Assembly: GCA_012728095.1 (NCBI GenBank)
Contig: JAAYFU010000024.1
Span: 1 to 64,000 of the forward strand
Length of the DNA: 64,000 nucleotides
Source: Clostridiaceae bacterium
GTDB taxonomy: Bacteria; Bacillota; Clostridia; DSM-8532
Direction: 5' to 3'
The position numbers and the translations under genes were made by a program. Shown here one piece after another: positions 53,155 through 62,174 of this stretch; the stretch's first letter is position 1, and each line of letters starts with the position of its first letter. Under the pieces are notes generated by a model. The model saw only the letters and a program-made list of their open reading frames with translations, was not told the DNA's origin and did not search any database.

Positions 53155-54018
53155 ATGAAAAAAACTATCGCAATTACTTTAATTATGGTTATGTTAATAT
53201 CGATGTTCGCCGGATGCGGCCGTATAGCGCCTAATTCAGGAGCATCAAGCAAAAAAGTAAAGGTTATTGATATCCCGCTGACACAGGAAGAATACGCTTT
53301 CGGTGTTGACAAGAATCAGCCCGAACTGCTTGAAAAGGTTAATGAATTCATTGCCAAGATTAAGGAAGACGGTACATTTGATGCAATTCTTGATAAGTAT
53401 TTCGGCGATGGAACCCCTGAGCCTGTTATGTCGGCAGAACTTGACAGCAGCAAAGATCAGCTTGTTGTAGCTACAAATGCCGGGTTTGAGCCTTTTGAAT
53501 ACACCGAAGGCGACAAATACCTGGGTATTGATATGGAAATCGCTAAACTTCTTGCTGATTATCTTGGGAAAGAACTGGTTATAAGCAATATGGATTTCGA
53601 CGCTGTTTGTCTTTCGGTAGGACAGGGCAAGGCTGATATAGCGATGGCAGGTCTTACCATAAAAGAAGACAGAAAAGCATATGTAAATTTCTCGGACAAA
53701 TACTATGACGCTGCGCAGAAGCTGATAGTTATGGCAGACGATACGACCTTCGACAATGCAAAAACGGCGGAGGACGTAGAGGCTATTCTTTCAAAGTTTG
53801 ACAGCAGTGTCAAGATTGGCGTACAAAATGGTACTACAGGCCAATTCTATGTCGAGGGCGTTGAAGATTGGGGCTTCCCCGGTTTCAAGACCCAGTGTAT
53901 CGGTTATAAATCAGGCTCATTGGCGGTTCAGGACATGATTAACGGAAATATTAACTACGTTATCATAGACGAAGCTCCTGCCCACTTTATTGCTGAAGCA
54001 ATTAACGAACTCAATTAA
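53155..54018 (+). CDS. Polar amino-acid ABC transporter binding lipoprotein, apparently circularly permuted
   Basis: Lipoprotein of 287 aa (lipobox FAGC, Cys21) of the type II solute-binding family 3. Residues 33-85 carry the stretch that normally ends such proteins (VIDIPLTQEEYAFGV, LLEKVNEFIAKIKEDGTFD, ILDKYFGDG). After a linker (86-100) comes the normal beginning (QLVVATNAGFEPFEY). The remainder (YLGIDMEIAKLL, AGLTIKEDRKAYVNFSD, VQNGTTGQFY) ends at VIIDEAPAHFIAEAINELN, exactly where the displaced stretch would usually follow. The fold can still close because both original ends lie in the same lobe. ATG 53155 has GAGGAGG 9 bases upstream. It lies upstream of its permease and ATPase. Confidence 0.88.
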   Translation: MKKTIAITLIMVMLISMFAGCGRIAPNSGASSKKVKVIDIPLTQEEYAFGVDKNQPELLEKVNEFIAKIKEDGTFDAILDKYFGDGTPEPVMSAELDSSKDQLVVATNAGFEPFEYTEGDKYLGIDMEIAKLLADYLGKELVISNMDFDAVCLSVGQGKADIAMAGLTIKEDRKAYVNFSDKYYDAAQKLIVMADDTTFDNAKTAEDVEAILSKFDSSVKIGVQNGTTGQFYVEGVEDWGFPGFKTQCIGYKSGSLAVQDMINGNINYVIIDEAPAHFIAEAINELN

Positions 54019-54062
54019 TTGAAAAAGGGCTGTTCATATAAATAATTATAGATTAAATATTG

Positions 54063-54194
54063 GAGGCTAACTCAGATAAAACCGTCATACTGGAATGAAT
54101 GTTATTCTTTGTGCAGAGAAAGGATATACATACCAGATCGAGATATCATTTAACATGTTTCATTCCAGGATGACAAACCGCTTGAGCTAGCCTC
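54063..54194. repeat. 132-bp long inverted repeat inside the amino-acid transporter locus
   Basis: Outer arms GAGGCTA/TAGCCTC and inner arms GTCATACTGGAATGAA/TTCATTCCAGGATGAC (one mismatch) surround a centre of about 60 bases. It has no coding capacity. It looks like a miniature palindromic element or a large RNA hairpin. It occupies much of the 310-base gap between the binding-protein and permease genes. The remaining bases to 54328 are A+T-rich. Confidence 0.78.
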
Positions 54195-54328
54195 TTCTGA
54201 TATGTTTTAAGATATTTTAAAGTATGTTCCATATAATATATGTTGTATAAAATAAAATCTTTTCATATATGTTATTATTTTGATATTATTATTGTATAAT
54301 CATAGGAAGAGTTTTAAAGGAATGCGAT

Positions 54329-55039
54329 ATGGGTAATTTTGGTAAGAAGATTGAAGTATTCTGGAAAATGTTTTATGAGTCCAATGGCTATACGAAAGTT
54401 CTCACCGGATTGCAGAATACTATGTATATAGCCACGGTCGGATTAGCCATCGGAATTGTAATCGGTACGATAATTGCTATTATTGCGGTTATTCCGAAAT
54501 ATAAGCGTCTACCCAGGATACTGGACAGATTTTGTAAGTTTTATGTAGGGTTATTCCGAGGCACACCGGTTGTCGTACAGCTTTTAGTGTTTTATTATGT
54601 AGTTTTTCCGCTGATGGGAGTAAAAATGCCGTCTGTTAATGTCTGTGTCCTGGTATTTGGTCTGAACAGCGGCGCGTATGTATCGGAAATTATGCGAAGC
54701 GGCATCATGTCGGTTGATCCGGGGCAATTGGAAGCAGCCCGCGCGGTAGGCTTAAGCTTTGGAGTATCCATGATGAAGGTTGTGGTTCCCCAGGCAGTCA
54801 AAAATATATTGCCGACACTGGGAAACGAGTTTATTGCGCTGATAAAGGAAACCTCGGTAGTAAGCTTTGTGGGAGCCGCCGATTTATATGTCGCATTTAA
54901 TTACATAGGTACCAACAGTTATGAATTCATGGTTCCATATCTTGTAATGGCATTGATTTATATTGTCCTGGTAATGGCAATAGCGCTGCTTGTAAGAATC
55001 ATGGAAAGGAGCCTAAGAAAAAGTGATAGACATAATTGA
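54329..55039 (+). CDS. Polar amino-acid ABC transporter permease
   Basis: Membrane permease of 236 aa of the HisMQ/GlnP type with five helices. It has the N-terminal TM/GLxNTM signature ([19 protein letters not shown]), the middle segment [19 protein letters not shown] and the EAA loop [28 protein letters not shown], which docks to the ATPase. Only one permease is present, so it would act as a homodimer. The weak ribosome site AAAGGAA is 7 bases upstream. It overlaps the ATPase gene by 17 bases. Confidence 0.93.
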   Translation: MGNFGKKIEVFWKMFYESNGYTKVLTGLQNTMYIATVGLAIGIVIGTIIAIIAVIPKYKRLPRILDRFCKFYVGLFRGTPVVVQLLVFYYVVFPLMGVKMPSVNVCVLVFGLNSGAYVSEIMRSGIMSVDPGQLEAARAVGLSFGVSMMKVVVPQAVKNILPTLGNEFIALIKETSVVSFVGAADLYVAFNYIGTNSYEFMVPYLVMALIYIVLVMAIALLVRIMERSLRKSDRHN

Positions 55040-55847
55040 TTTAAGAAAGCGATATGGCAACCTGGAAGTACTTAAAGGGATTACGAATACTATTCACGAA
55101 GGCGAAAAAGTCGCTATTATAGGCCCTTCCGGAAGCGGTAAAAGCACTTTTCTCCGTTGTCTTAACTGCCTGGAAGATCCCACAAGCGGGCAAATTATTT
55201 TTGAAGGCGTTAATATCGCAGATATGAAGGTTGATATAAATATCCACCGCCGTCATATAGGCATGGTTTTTCAGCAGTTCAATCTATTTAACAATAAAAC
55301 CGTAATAGATAACATAATGCTGGCGCCTTTGCATATCAAAATATCCGAACTTCGTAAAAAGAAAATTAAAAATTTTTTCATTAAGCTGCGGAATGTATTT
55401 ACCCCCGACAAAAAGCCTTTGTATGAGATAAATACCACCAAAGCACAGATCAAAGAAGAAGTAAGAGCTAATGCCATGCGTCTGCTAAAAAGAATAGGAC
55501 TAGAAGACAAGGCCAATGCTTTCCCTTCCACGCTTTCAGGCGGACAGAAGCAAAGGATAGCCATAATCCGGGCCCTGGCAATGAATCCTAAAGTGATGCT
55601 GTTCGACGAGCCTACATCCGCCCTGGACCCTGAAATGGTAGGAGAAGTGTTGGATTTAATCAAACAATTGGCTGATGAAGGGATGACCATGGTTATCGTA
55701 ACCCATGAAATGGGTTTTGCAAGGGAAGTGGCTACCAGGGTATTGTTTATGGATGAAGGCATGATTGTTGAAGAAAACACTCCGGAAGAAATCTTTAACA
55801 ATCCCCGTAATCCCAGGACTAAAGAGTTTTTATCCAAAGTCCTGTAG
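55023..55847 (+). CDS. Polar amino-acid ABC transporter ATP-binding protein
   Basis: ATPase of 274 aa with Walker [11 protein letters not shown]-loop VFQQFNLF, signature LSGGQKQR, Walker [13 protein letters not shown] and switch VTHEMGFA. Compared with GlnQ/HisP-type proteins of about 240 aa it carries an extra basic segment of about 35 residues ([18 protein letters not shown] and following) between the Q-loop and the signature. The GTG start is supported by AAAGGAG about 12 bases upstream and by overlap with the permease gene. Likely uptake of glutamine, histidine, arginine or a similar amino acid. Confidence 0.93.
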   Translation: MIDIIDLRKRYGNLEVLKGITNTIHEGEKVAIIGPSGSGKSTFLRCLNCLEDPTSGQIIFEGVNIADMKVDINIHRRHIGMVFQQFNLFNNKTVIDNIMLAPLHIKISELRKKKIKNFFIKLRNVFTPDKKPLYEINTTKAQIKEEVRANAMRLLKRIGLEDKANAFPSTLSGGQKQRIAIIRALAMNPKVMLFDEPTSALDPEMVGEVLDLIKQLADEGMTMVIVTHEMGFAREVATRVLFMDEGMIVEENTPEEIFNNPRNPRTKEFLSKVL

Positions 55848-55978
55848 CAGACTTTGAAATTATCCGAAGGTCAGCATTACTTCCTTTGAGAATGTTTAAA
55901 GGCATTCCTGTTGCAAGAATAACACATAGCTTTCTGAGAAGATGGTATATAACGTTGATGCAAGTAAAGGATGGTTTT

Positions 55979-56011
55979 CCTTCACAGTTAAATGCCTGTG
56001 AAGGATTTTTT
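55979..56011 (+). terminator. Intrinsic terminator of the amino-acid transporter operon
   Basis: CCTTCACAG/CTGTGAAGG, 8-nt loop, followed by A and six T. The rest of the 55848-56243 gap shows no convincing gene. Confidence 0.88.
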
Positions 56012-56243
56012 ATGTTGTTTTCAGCTGTTTGTTTACAAAATTTTTGTCGTCGTGCAAGAAGTGTGCCGAAATTTATGCAAATTGCTGTATAAATAATATG
56101 AAAAAAAGTTAAAAAATCTTGATAAAAAAACATGATAAGAATTGTATTTAATGGGAAAATGGAGTACAATGACTAATAAACGTGCTTCTTTTATGGCTTC
56201 TATGAAGCGGGTAATTTTTTAATTTCGAGGAGGTTTTCAAGGA

Positions 56244-57422
56244 ATGAAGAGAGCTATAACAATAATTTTGGCTGTTTGTATGGTAATCATGATGCTTTCC
56301 GGCTGCGGTGGAGGTGCGTCCGGGAACGTAATCAAGATTGGTGTCTATGAACCGTCTTCCGGCGATAATGGTGCCGGCGGGAAACAGGAAGTTCTCGGGA
56401 TTGAATATGCCAATACTGTTCTGAACACAGTGGAAATCGATGGTAAGAAGTATGATTTAAAACTTGAGATCGTCGATAACGAATCTTCCAATGACAAAGG
56501 CCCGTCCGCGGCTGCGAAACTGGTTAGCGCCAAATGTTCCGTTGTTATCGGTTCATATGGTTCCAGTGTTTCCATAGCTGCAAGTGATGTTTTTAAGAAT
56601 GCTGGAATCCCCGTAATAGGCGCCTCTTGTACAAACCCGCAGGTCACGGCAGGAAACACTCACTATTTCCGTATTTGTTATCTTGATCCGTTCCAGGGTA
56701 CGGTTCTTGCAAATTTTGCAGTTGATGAATTCAATGCTAAAAAAGCTTACATTTTAACAAAACTTGGAGACGACTATTCCGCAGGTCTTGGCAACTACTT
56801 CAAGGAAGCATTCCAGAAACTTGGCGGAACGGTTGTTGAGGAAACATTCCAGGAAGGCAACAGTGATTTTACAGCATACCTGACTACAGCTGTTAACGAA
56901 AAAGTTGATGTTATATTTGCTCCTACTTCAACAGAAGCCGCTTCTCTGATTATAGGACAAGCTATATCCCAGGGTGTAAATATTCCTTTCCTGGCCGGAG
57001 ATACATGGGACAGCTCGGTGATTTTGGATGCTGCCAAGGGATCCGACAAGAAGATTTTCGTATCCACCTTCTTTGATGAAGGCGATGACTCGGCTCTCGG
57101 TTCGAAATTTGTTCGCGACTTCAAAAAGTGGCTGAACGATAATCCCGAGAAGTTAAAGAATAATGGCGGCAACGACATCGTAGCGGCTGTTTCGGCATTG
57201 GGTTACGATGCTTACATGGTTGCTGTTGAAGCCATAAAGGCTGCCGGAAGCCCGGATCCCAAGAAAATCAATGAGGCTCTGTGGGATGTAAAGTATACCG
57301 GAGTTACCGGTGATATAGCTTTTGATGAAATTGGCGACGCTATTCGTAATGTAGCTTATATAAAGAGTGTCAACACTTCTGACGGTTCATGGAACTTTGT
57401 AGCAATTCAGAGTGTTAAATAG
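56244..57422 (+). CDS. livJ: Branched-chain amino-acid ABC transporter binding lipoprotein (LivJ/LivK type)
   Basis: Binding lipoprotein of 392 aa (lipobox LSGC, Cys21). It has the Leu/Ile/Val-binding fold: IKIGVYEPSSGDNGAGG, VIGSYGSSVSIAASDVFKNAGIPVIGASCTNP, and YILTKLGDDYSAGLGNYFKEAF. The end includes the typical IAFDEIGDAIRN segment. GAGGAGG precedes the ATG by about 12 bases. It heads a complete liv operon of two permeases and two ATPases. Ligand choice among branched-chain or other amino acids is not readable. Confidence 0.93.
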   Translation: MKRAITIILAVCMVIMMLSGCGGGASGNVIKIGVYEPSSGDNGAGGKQEVLGIEYANTVLNTVEIDGKKYDLKLEIVDNESSNDKGPSAAAKLVSAKCSVVIGSYGSSVSIAASDVFKNAGIPVIGASCTNPQVTAGNTHYFRICYLDPFQGTVLANFAVDEFNAKKAYILTKLGDDYSAGLGNYFKEAFQKLGGTVVEETFQEGNSDFTAYLTTAVNEKVDVIFAPTSTEAASLIIGQAISQGVNIPFLAGDTWDSSVILDAAKGSDKKIFVSTFFDEGDDSALGSKFVRDFKKWLNDNPEKLKNNGGNDIVAAVSALGYDAYMVAVEAIKAAGSPDPKKINEALWDVKYTGVTGDIAFDEIGDAIRNVAYIKSVNTSDGSWNFVAIQSVK

Positions 57423-57468
57423 ATTTAAACGAAAATATCATTTATAATATTATTTAAAGAATAATGAA

Positions 57469-57489
57469 GCGGGGGGATTATACCCCCGC
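57469..57489 (+). terminator. Hairpin between the livJ-like and livH genes
   Basis: GCGGGGG/CCCCCGC stem with a 7-nt loop and a modest T-rich tail further on. Probably a partial stop or stabilising hairpin after the binding-protein gene. Confidence 0.6.
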
Positions 57490-57592
57490 CCGTACCTTTT
57501 ATTGCTGAAGGAAATATTAATTTAACTGCCTGTAAGAAATGGCAGCTTATGTTGAGCATTTCTTTTGAAAGAGCTTCAAAACGGAGGTCCTG

Positions 57593-58477
57593 ATGGAATT
57601 CATAAACACAAATCTGCCTTATATATTAGCAGGTATATCGGTAGGAGGGCAGTATGCCCTGATATCCATTGGCTACACCATGGTATATGGAATACTCAGG
57701 CTGATAAATTTTGCCCATGGTGATATTTTTATGGTTGCGGGTTTTGCAATGGTATATCTTTCTGCAACTTCACCACTGTATATATCTATACCATTTACAA
57801 TTATAATCACTGTACTGCTGGGATTCGTGGTGGAACGTGTGGCATATAAGCCCCTTCGTTCAGCGCCGCGTATGTCAATCATGATCAGCGCTATCGGAGT
57901 ATCATACTTTCTGCAAAACTGTGCATGGTATGTAACCAGCGGTTTGGCAAAGCAATACCCTAAAATACCATGGATTGGCGATTCTATTTCCATAGGTTCC
58001 GCAACAACGAAAATAGTTACGGTCATAACGCCGATTTTGACTTTTATCCTGGTAATAGCTTTGGTTTTGTTGATTAAATATACGAAGATCGGCATGGCGA
58101 TGCGTGCAATGGCAAAAGATTTTGAAACCAGCCAGCTTATGGGAGTAAAAATAAACTCGGTAATAAGTTTTACATTTATTATAGGATCATTCCTTGCGGC
58201 CATAGGTTCTTTACTCTACTTTACGAACTATACCACGGTCACGCCGATTGCCGGAGCGATGCCTGGGTTAAAAGCCTTTGTAGCTGCAGTGTTCGGCGGC
58301 ATCGGAAGTATACCCGGAGCTGTTATCGGTGCGTTTATCATAGGTATTTGTGAAAACATTATAAAGGGACTTGGTTGGACAACATTCTCGGATGCCTTTA
58401 CTTTTGCATTGCTGATAATCATTCTTGTCGCAAAGCCGACCGGGCTATTCGGTGAGAAATCAACAGATAAGGTATAG
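57593..58477 (+). CDS. livH: Branched-chain amino-acid ABC transporter permease LivH
   Basis: Membrane permease of 294 aa with about eight helices. The LivH pattern is clear: ISVGGQYALISIGYTMVYGILRLINFAHGDIFM at the start, and AVFGGIGSIPGAVIGAFIIGICEN late. GGAGG precedes the ATG by 7 bases. It is followed closely by livM. Confidence 0.95.
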   Translation: MEFINTNLPYILAGISVGGQYALISIGYTMVYGILRLINFAHGDIFMVAGFAMVYLSATSPLYISIPFTIIITVLLGFVVERVAYKPLRSAPRMSIMISAIGVSYFLQNCAWYVTSGLAKQYPKIPWIGDSISIGSATTKIVTVITPILTFILVIALVLLIKYTKIGMAMRAMAKDFETSQLMGVKINSVISFTFIIGSFLAAIGSLLYFTNYTTVTPIAGAMPGLKAFVAAVFGGIGSIPGAVIGAFIIGICENIIKGLGWTTFSDAFTFALLIIILVAKPTGLFGEKSTDKV

Positions 58478-58486
58478 GTGAGTGAT

Positions 58487-59632
58487 ATGAGCGAAAAAAA
58501 CAGAAGTCTGAATGGAGTAATCACTCCCCAACGAAAAAATGAATTTTTTAAATCTGTTTTAGGATTTATAAGGAAAAACTGGGTTGGGTTCGCGCTTATA
58601 GCCGCGATGTTCGCAGTCATATTTATTCTGGAGCAGATATTGCCGTCTTCATCAATGCTTTTTGTGGTATTGAAAAAGGGAGCAATTTACGCTCTGGTTG
58701 CGGTTTCCATGAACCTGTTAAACGGCTTTACCGGTCTTTTTTCATTGGGACAGGCAGGATTCATGCTGATAGGTTCATACACCTACGCGATTTTTACAAT
58801 TCCTTTGGAAGCAAGAGATGCAGTATACCAGTATTTTAACGGCGGAATTATCAAGTTTACGGTCCCTGTTCCGGTAGCCCTCATAATGGCCGGGTTGGCT
58901 GCGGCAATATTCGCTTACCTCATAGGACTTCCTGTCCTGAGACTGAAAAGCGATTATCTGGCTATTGCAACGTTAGGCTTTGCGGAGATTATCCGGGCTG
59001 TTTTTCAGTGGGATAAACTGGGGCCTGTAACCAACGGGTCAAACCTGTTGAAAAGATTTCCATCTTTCTCTTCTACATTATATCCATTTTTTGTGTCCGG
59101 CATATGCATAACAATAATAGTATTGCTTATTAATTCTTCATATGGCCGGGCGTTTAAGGCAATACGGGACGACGAGATTGCTGCCGAAGCTATGGGAATA
59201 AACCTGGCAAAGCATAAGCAATTGTCATTTACAATAAGCTCATTCTTTGCAGGAGTTGGAGGCGCTCTTCTGGCCATGTATCAGACAACGGTACAGGCTG
59301 CTGCTTTCAAATCGTCGATGACGTATGAGATTCTCCTTATTGTTGTCATAGGAGGAATTGGCTCAGTTACCGGAAGCATTTTATCTTCATTTTTGTTCAT
59401 TGCTTCAAGCGAATGGTGGCTGAGATTTTTAGACGATGAAACATACATCGGCAGTTTCAGAGTGCCGCTTCTGGCATCAGGTTTCAGAAAAGTCGTATTC
59501 TCCATTGTAATTATGATTGTCGTTCTGTTTTACAGGCAGGGAATCATGGGTACAAAAGAGATTTCTGTCGATGCCATACTCCGATTCTTCAGAAAGCTGT
59601 TTGGAAAAGAGAGCAGGGAGGAGGCGGCGTAA
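58487..59632 (+). CDS. livM: Branched-chain amino-acid ABC transporter permease LivM
   Basis: Membrane permease of 381 aa with the LivM signatures VAVSMNLLNGFTGLFSLGQAGFMLIG, SDYLAIATLGFAEIIR and AIRDDEIAAEAMGINLAKHK. ATG 58487 is chosen because AGGTGA sits 6 bases upstream; a GTG 9 bases earlier is possible. The livG start codon follows directly after its stop. Confidence 0.95.
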   Translation: MSEKNRSLNGVITPQRKNEFFKSVLGFIRKNWVGFALIAAMFAVIFILEQILPSSSMLFVVLKKGAIYALVAVSMNLLNGFTGLFSLGQAGFMLIGSYTYAIFTIPLEARDAVYQYFNGGIIKFTVPVPVALIMAGLAAAIFAYLIGLPVLRLKSDYLAIATLGFAEIIRAVFQWDKLGPVTNGSNLLKRFPSFSSTLYPFFVSGICITIIVLLINSSYGRAFKAIRDDEIAAEAMGINLAKHKQLSFTISSFFAGVGGALLAMYQTTVQAAAFKSSMTYEILLIVVIGGIGSVTGSILSSFLFIASSEWWLRFLDDETYIGSFRVPLLASGFRKVVFSIVIMIVVLFYRQGIMGTKEISVDAILRFFRKLFGKESREEAA

Positions 59633-60475
59633 ATGACGGAAAATATTTTGCATACCGAAAAATTAACAATGCAGTTCGGCGGTGTAGTTGCTTTATATAA
59701 CCTCACAATTGATGTCAACAAAGGCGAGATAGTCGCTTTAATAGGGCCTAACGGAGCAGGCAAGACAACAGCTTTCAACTGTATAACCGGTGTGTATGAA
59801 CCCACATACGGAAGTGTCACTTTCTGCGGGGAAACAATAGTATCCAACCATCCGCAGGGAAAAATGAAAAAGATGTATCTTGGGGAAAAGGACAGCGAGA
59901 AATTAAAGGTCATAAGGCCTACACCCGATAAGATTACGAAACTTGGTATTGCCCGCACATTCCAGAACATCAGACTGTTCAACAGCCTTACTGTATTTGA
60001 AAATGTGCTTGTAGCAAAACATATGAGAGCAAAGCAGAATGTGCTTACAGCAACCTTAAGGCTTAACTGGCGTGAGGAAAAGCGGGCGAGAGAAGAAAGC
60101 CTGGCTCTCCTGGAGGAGCAAGGTCTGCTTCAATACAAGGATGAATTGGCCAGCAGTCTGCCATATGGATTGCAGCGACGCCTTGAAATATCAAGAGCTT
60201 TGGCAACAGAGCCGAAACTTTTGCTTCTGGATGAGCCGGCTGCAGGCATGAATCCTCAGGAGACACAGGAGTTGGCGGAGTTTATAGTAAAGATTAAGAA
60301 TAAATATGACCTCACGATTCTCATGATAGAGCATCACATGGACCTGGTCATGAAGATTTCCAACAGGATCTATGTTCTGGACTTTGGAAAGCTGATTGCT
60401 CACGGCACACCTGCTGAGGTACAGAAGAATCAACGAGTTATCGACGCATATCTGGGGGTGGCCGAAGATGCTTAG
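59633..60475 (+). CDS. livG: Branched-chain amino-acid ABC transporter ATP-binding protein LivG
   Basis: ATPase of 280 aa with GPNGAGKTT (Walker A), FQNIRLFNSLTVFENV (Q-loop region), LPYGLQRRLEISRAL (LivG-type signature) and LLLLDEPAAGMNP (Walker B). It ends with the LivG tail HGTPAEVQ. An internal extension after residue 70 (KMKKMYLGEKDSEKLK) makes it slightly longer than E. coli LivG. GGAGG precedes the ATG. It overlaps livF by 8 bases. Confidence 0.95.
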   Translation: MTENILHTEKLTMQFGGVVALYNLTIDVNKGEIVALIGPNGAGKTTAFNCITGVYEPTYGSVTFCGETIVSNHPQGKMKKMYLGEKDSEKLKVIRPTPDKITKLGIARTFQNIRLFNSLTVFENVLVAKHMRAKQNVLTATLRLNWREEKRAREESLALLEEQGLLQYKDELASSLPYGLQRRLEISRALATEPKLLLLDEPAAGMNPQETQELAEFIVKIKNKYDLTILMIEHHMDLVMKISNRIYVLDFGKLIAHGTPAEVQKNQRVIDAYLGVAEDA

Positions 60476-61166
60476 AATTACAGATTTAAAAGTTAATTAC
60501 GGCGGAATCGAGGCGGTAAAAGGTATATCATTTACAGTTCCCGAAAAGAGTATTGTAACTCTGATTGGAGCGAACGGAGCGGGAAAGAGCACTACCTTGA
60601 GAACCATTGCAGGTCTTGTTAAGCCTAGGAGCGGGAAAATAGAGTTTATGGGCGAGGATATTACAGGAAAAGGTCCTGAAGATATTGTAGCCCGCAAGAT
60701 TACCCTAGTTCCTGAGGGAAGAAAAATCTTCCCTGATCTGACTGTGCTGGAGAACCTGAAAATTGGCGCCTATCTTCGAAAAGATGATATTACCGATGAC
60801 CTTAACTATGTATTTGATCTTTTCCCGCGCCTGAAAGAAAGATCCTGGCAGCTTGGCGGGACGCTCTCAGGAGGAGAGCAGCAAATGTTGGCGGTGGGAA
60901 GGGCGCTTATGAGCCGTCCCAAGCTGATGATGATGGATGAACCGTCCTTGGGACTTGCGCCGCTTGTAGTTCGGAATATTTTCGAAATAATAAATGAAAT
61001 AAACAAGCAGGGCGTTACCATTCTGTTGATAGAGCAAAATGCAAATATGGCCTTAAAAGTGGCCGACATGGGTTATGTACTTGAAACAGGGCGCATTACC
61101 CTTTCGGGTACCGGAGCAGAGCTTCTGGAAAACGAAGGGGTCAAGGCGGCATACCTGGGTACCTGA
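60468..61166 (+). CDS. livF: Branched-chain amino-acid ABC transporter ATP-binding protein LivF
   Basis: ATPase of 232 aa with GANGAGKST, the LivF-typical VPEGRKIFPDLTVLENL, LSGGEQQMLAVGRALMSRP and LMMMDEPSLGLAP. ATG 60468 is chosen because GGGGGTGG lies 6 bases upstream and the length matches other LivF proteins. It pairs with LivG on the cytoplasmic side of LivHM. Confidence 0.95.
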   Translation: MLRITDLKVNYGGIEAVKGISFTVPEKSIVTLIGANGAGKSTTLRTIAGLVKPRSGKIEFMGEDITGKGPEDIVARKITLVPEGRKIFPDLTVLENLKIGAYLRKDDITDDLNYVFDLFPRLKERSWQLGGTLSGGEQQMLAVGRALMSRPKLMMMDEPSLGLAPLVVRNIFEIINEINKQGVTILLIEQNANMALKVADMGYVLETGRITLSGTGAELLENEGVKAAYLGT

Positions 61167-61205
61167 TCGAAATTATATATATGTTTTATTTATGCTCCTT
61201 TTCAA

Positions 61206-61243
61206 AAGCTCCGGTTGATGTTAAAGAAAGTCATCCGGAGCTT
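61206..61243 (+). terminator. Hairpin at the end of the liv operon
   Basis: AAGCTCCGG/CCGGAGCTT stem with a 20-nt loop and no clear T run; likely end of the operon. Confidence 0.5.
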
Positions 61244-61267
61244 AATCATTAATGAGCGTTAACCATC

Positions 61268-61372
61268 TGTCATTCTGAGCGCCAGCGAAGAATCTTATGT
61301 GGACGTAACAGATCCTTCGGTTCCGCTCAGGATGACACAAAGGGGGTATGCTTTGCTCCGCTCAGAATGACA
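61268..61372. repeat. Dispersed palindromic repeat, copy 2
   Basis: TGTCATTCTGAGC with GCGAAGAATCTT on the left pairs with GATCCTTCGG and GCTCAGGATGACA on the right. A third inverted copy of the end (CCGCTCAGAATGACA) follows at 61358-61372. Related to the element at 36784-36898; no coding capacity. Confidence 0.8.
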
Positions 61373-61448
61373 TCAGCAGGCGGGCGCGGCTTTCATTTCC
61401 CACATTAAACAATAAGTGTTATAATATAGCCGAAGGGAGATGAAAAAA

Positions 61449-62174
61449 TTGGATGTCGATACCTTTAAAAAACTGATAGACAATTCAGATAATATCGTAT
61501 TTTTCGGCGGCGCCGGAGTGTCAACCGAAAGCAATATACCCGATTTCAGGAGTGCAAACGGTCTGTACAACGAAAAACTTAAGAGCATCTACACTCCCGA
61601 GGAAATCCTGTCCCATGACTTCTTTATTCATCATACCGACGAATTTTATAAGTATTACAAAAGCAAGATGATTTATAAAGACGCGAAGCCTAACCCGGCG
61701 CACATCGCATTGGCCGAACTTGAAAAGGCCGGAAAGCTGAAAGCGGTAATAACTCAGAATATTGACGGATTACACCAAATGGCGGGAAGTAAAAACGTCC
61801 TGGAACTTCATGGCTCGGTACATAGAAATTATTGCATGAAATGCGGAAGTTTCTACGATTTAGATTATATTATAGAGTCGGAGAACATTCCCTTGTGCAA
61901 AAAATGCAATGGTATTGTAAAACCCGATGTTGTTCTGTACCAGGAAGCTTTGGACAGCCAAATCCTCGAAGATGCCGTAAACTACATAATGAATTCGGAT
62001 GTTTTTATTATTGGCGGTACTTCATTATCGGTTTATCCATCTGCGGGACTGGTGAACTACTACAGAGGCGATAAGCTGGTTCTGATAAACAAGACCAAAA
62101 CTCCTTATGATTATAGGGCAAATTATGTTTACTACGGCAATATAGGCGAGCTGTTCAGCAGACTAATCAACTGA
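61449..62174 (+). CDS. NAD-dependent protein deacetylase (sirtuin, Sir2 family)
   Basis: Cytoplasmic NAD+-dependent deacylase of 241 aa. The Rossmann motif GGAGVSTESNIPDFRS, the catalytic ITQNIDGLHQMAG and HGSVHRNYC, and a four-cysteine zinc site (CMKCG, CKKC) are all present. The GTSLSVYPSAGL segment also fits. The start is probably TTG 61449, since AAGGGAG ends 9 bases before it. The in-frame ATG at 61440 directly abuts that ribosome site and would initiate poorly. The 3' end overlaps the convergent nuclease gene by 12 bases. Confidence 0.93.
   Translation: MDVDTFKKLIDNSDNIVFFGGAGVSTESNIPDFRSANGLYNEKLKSIYTPEEILSHDFFIHHTDEFYKYYKSKMIYKDAKPNPAHIALAELEKAGKLKAVITQNIDGLHQMAGSKNVLELHGSVHRNYCMKCGSFYDLDYIIESENIPLCKKCNGIVKPDVVLYQEALDSQILEDAVNYIMNSDVFIIGGTSLSVYPSAGLVNYYRGDKLVLINKTKTPYDYRANYVYYGNIGELFSRLIN

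Noticed and set aside
55886-56092. 68-codon frame between the amino-acid and liv operons
   Set aside because: It spans the intrinsic terminator at 55979 and has no ribosome site.
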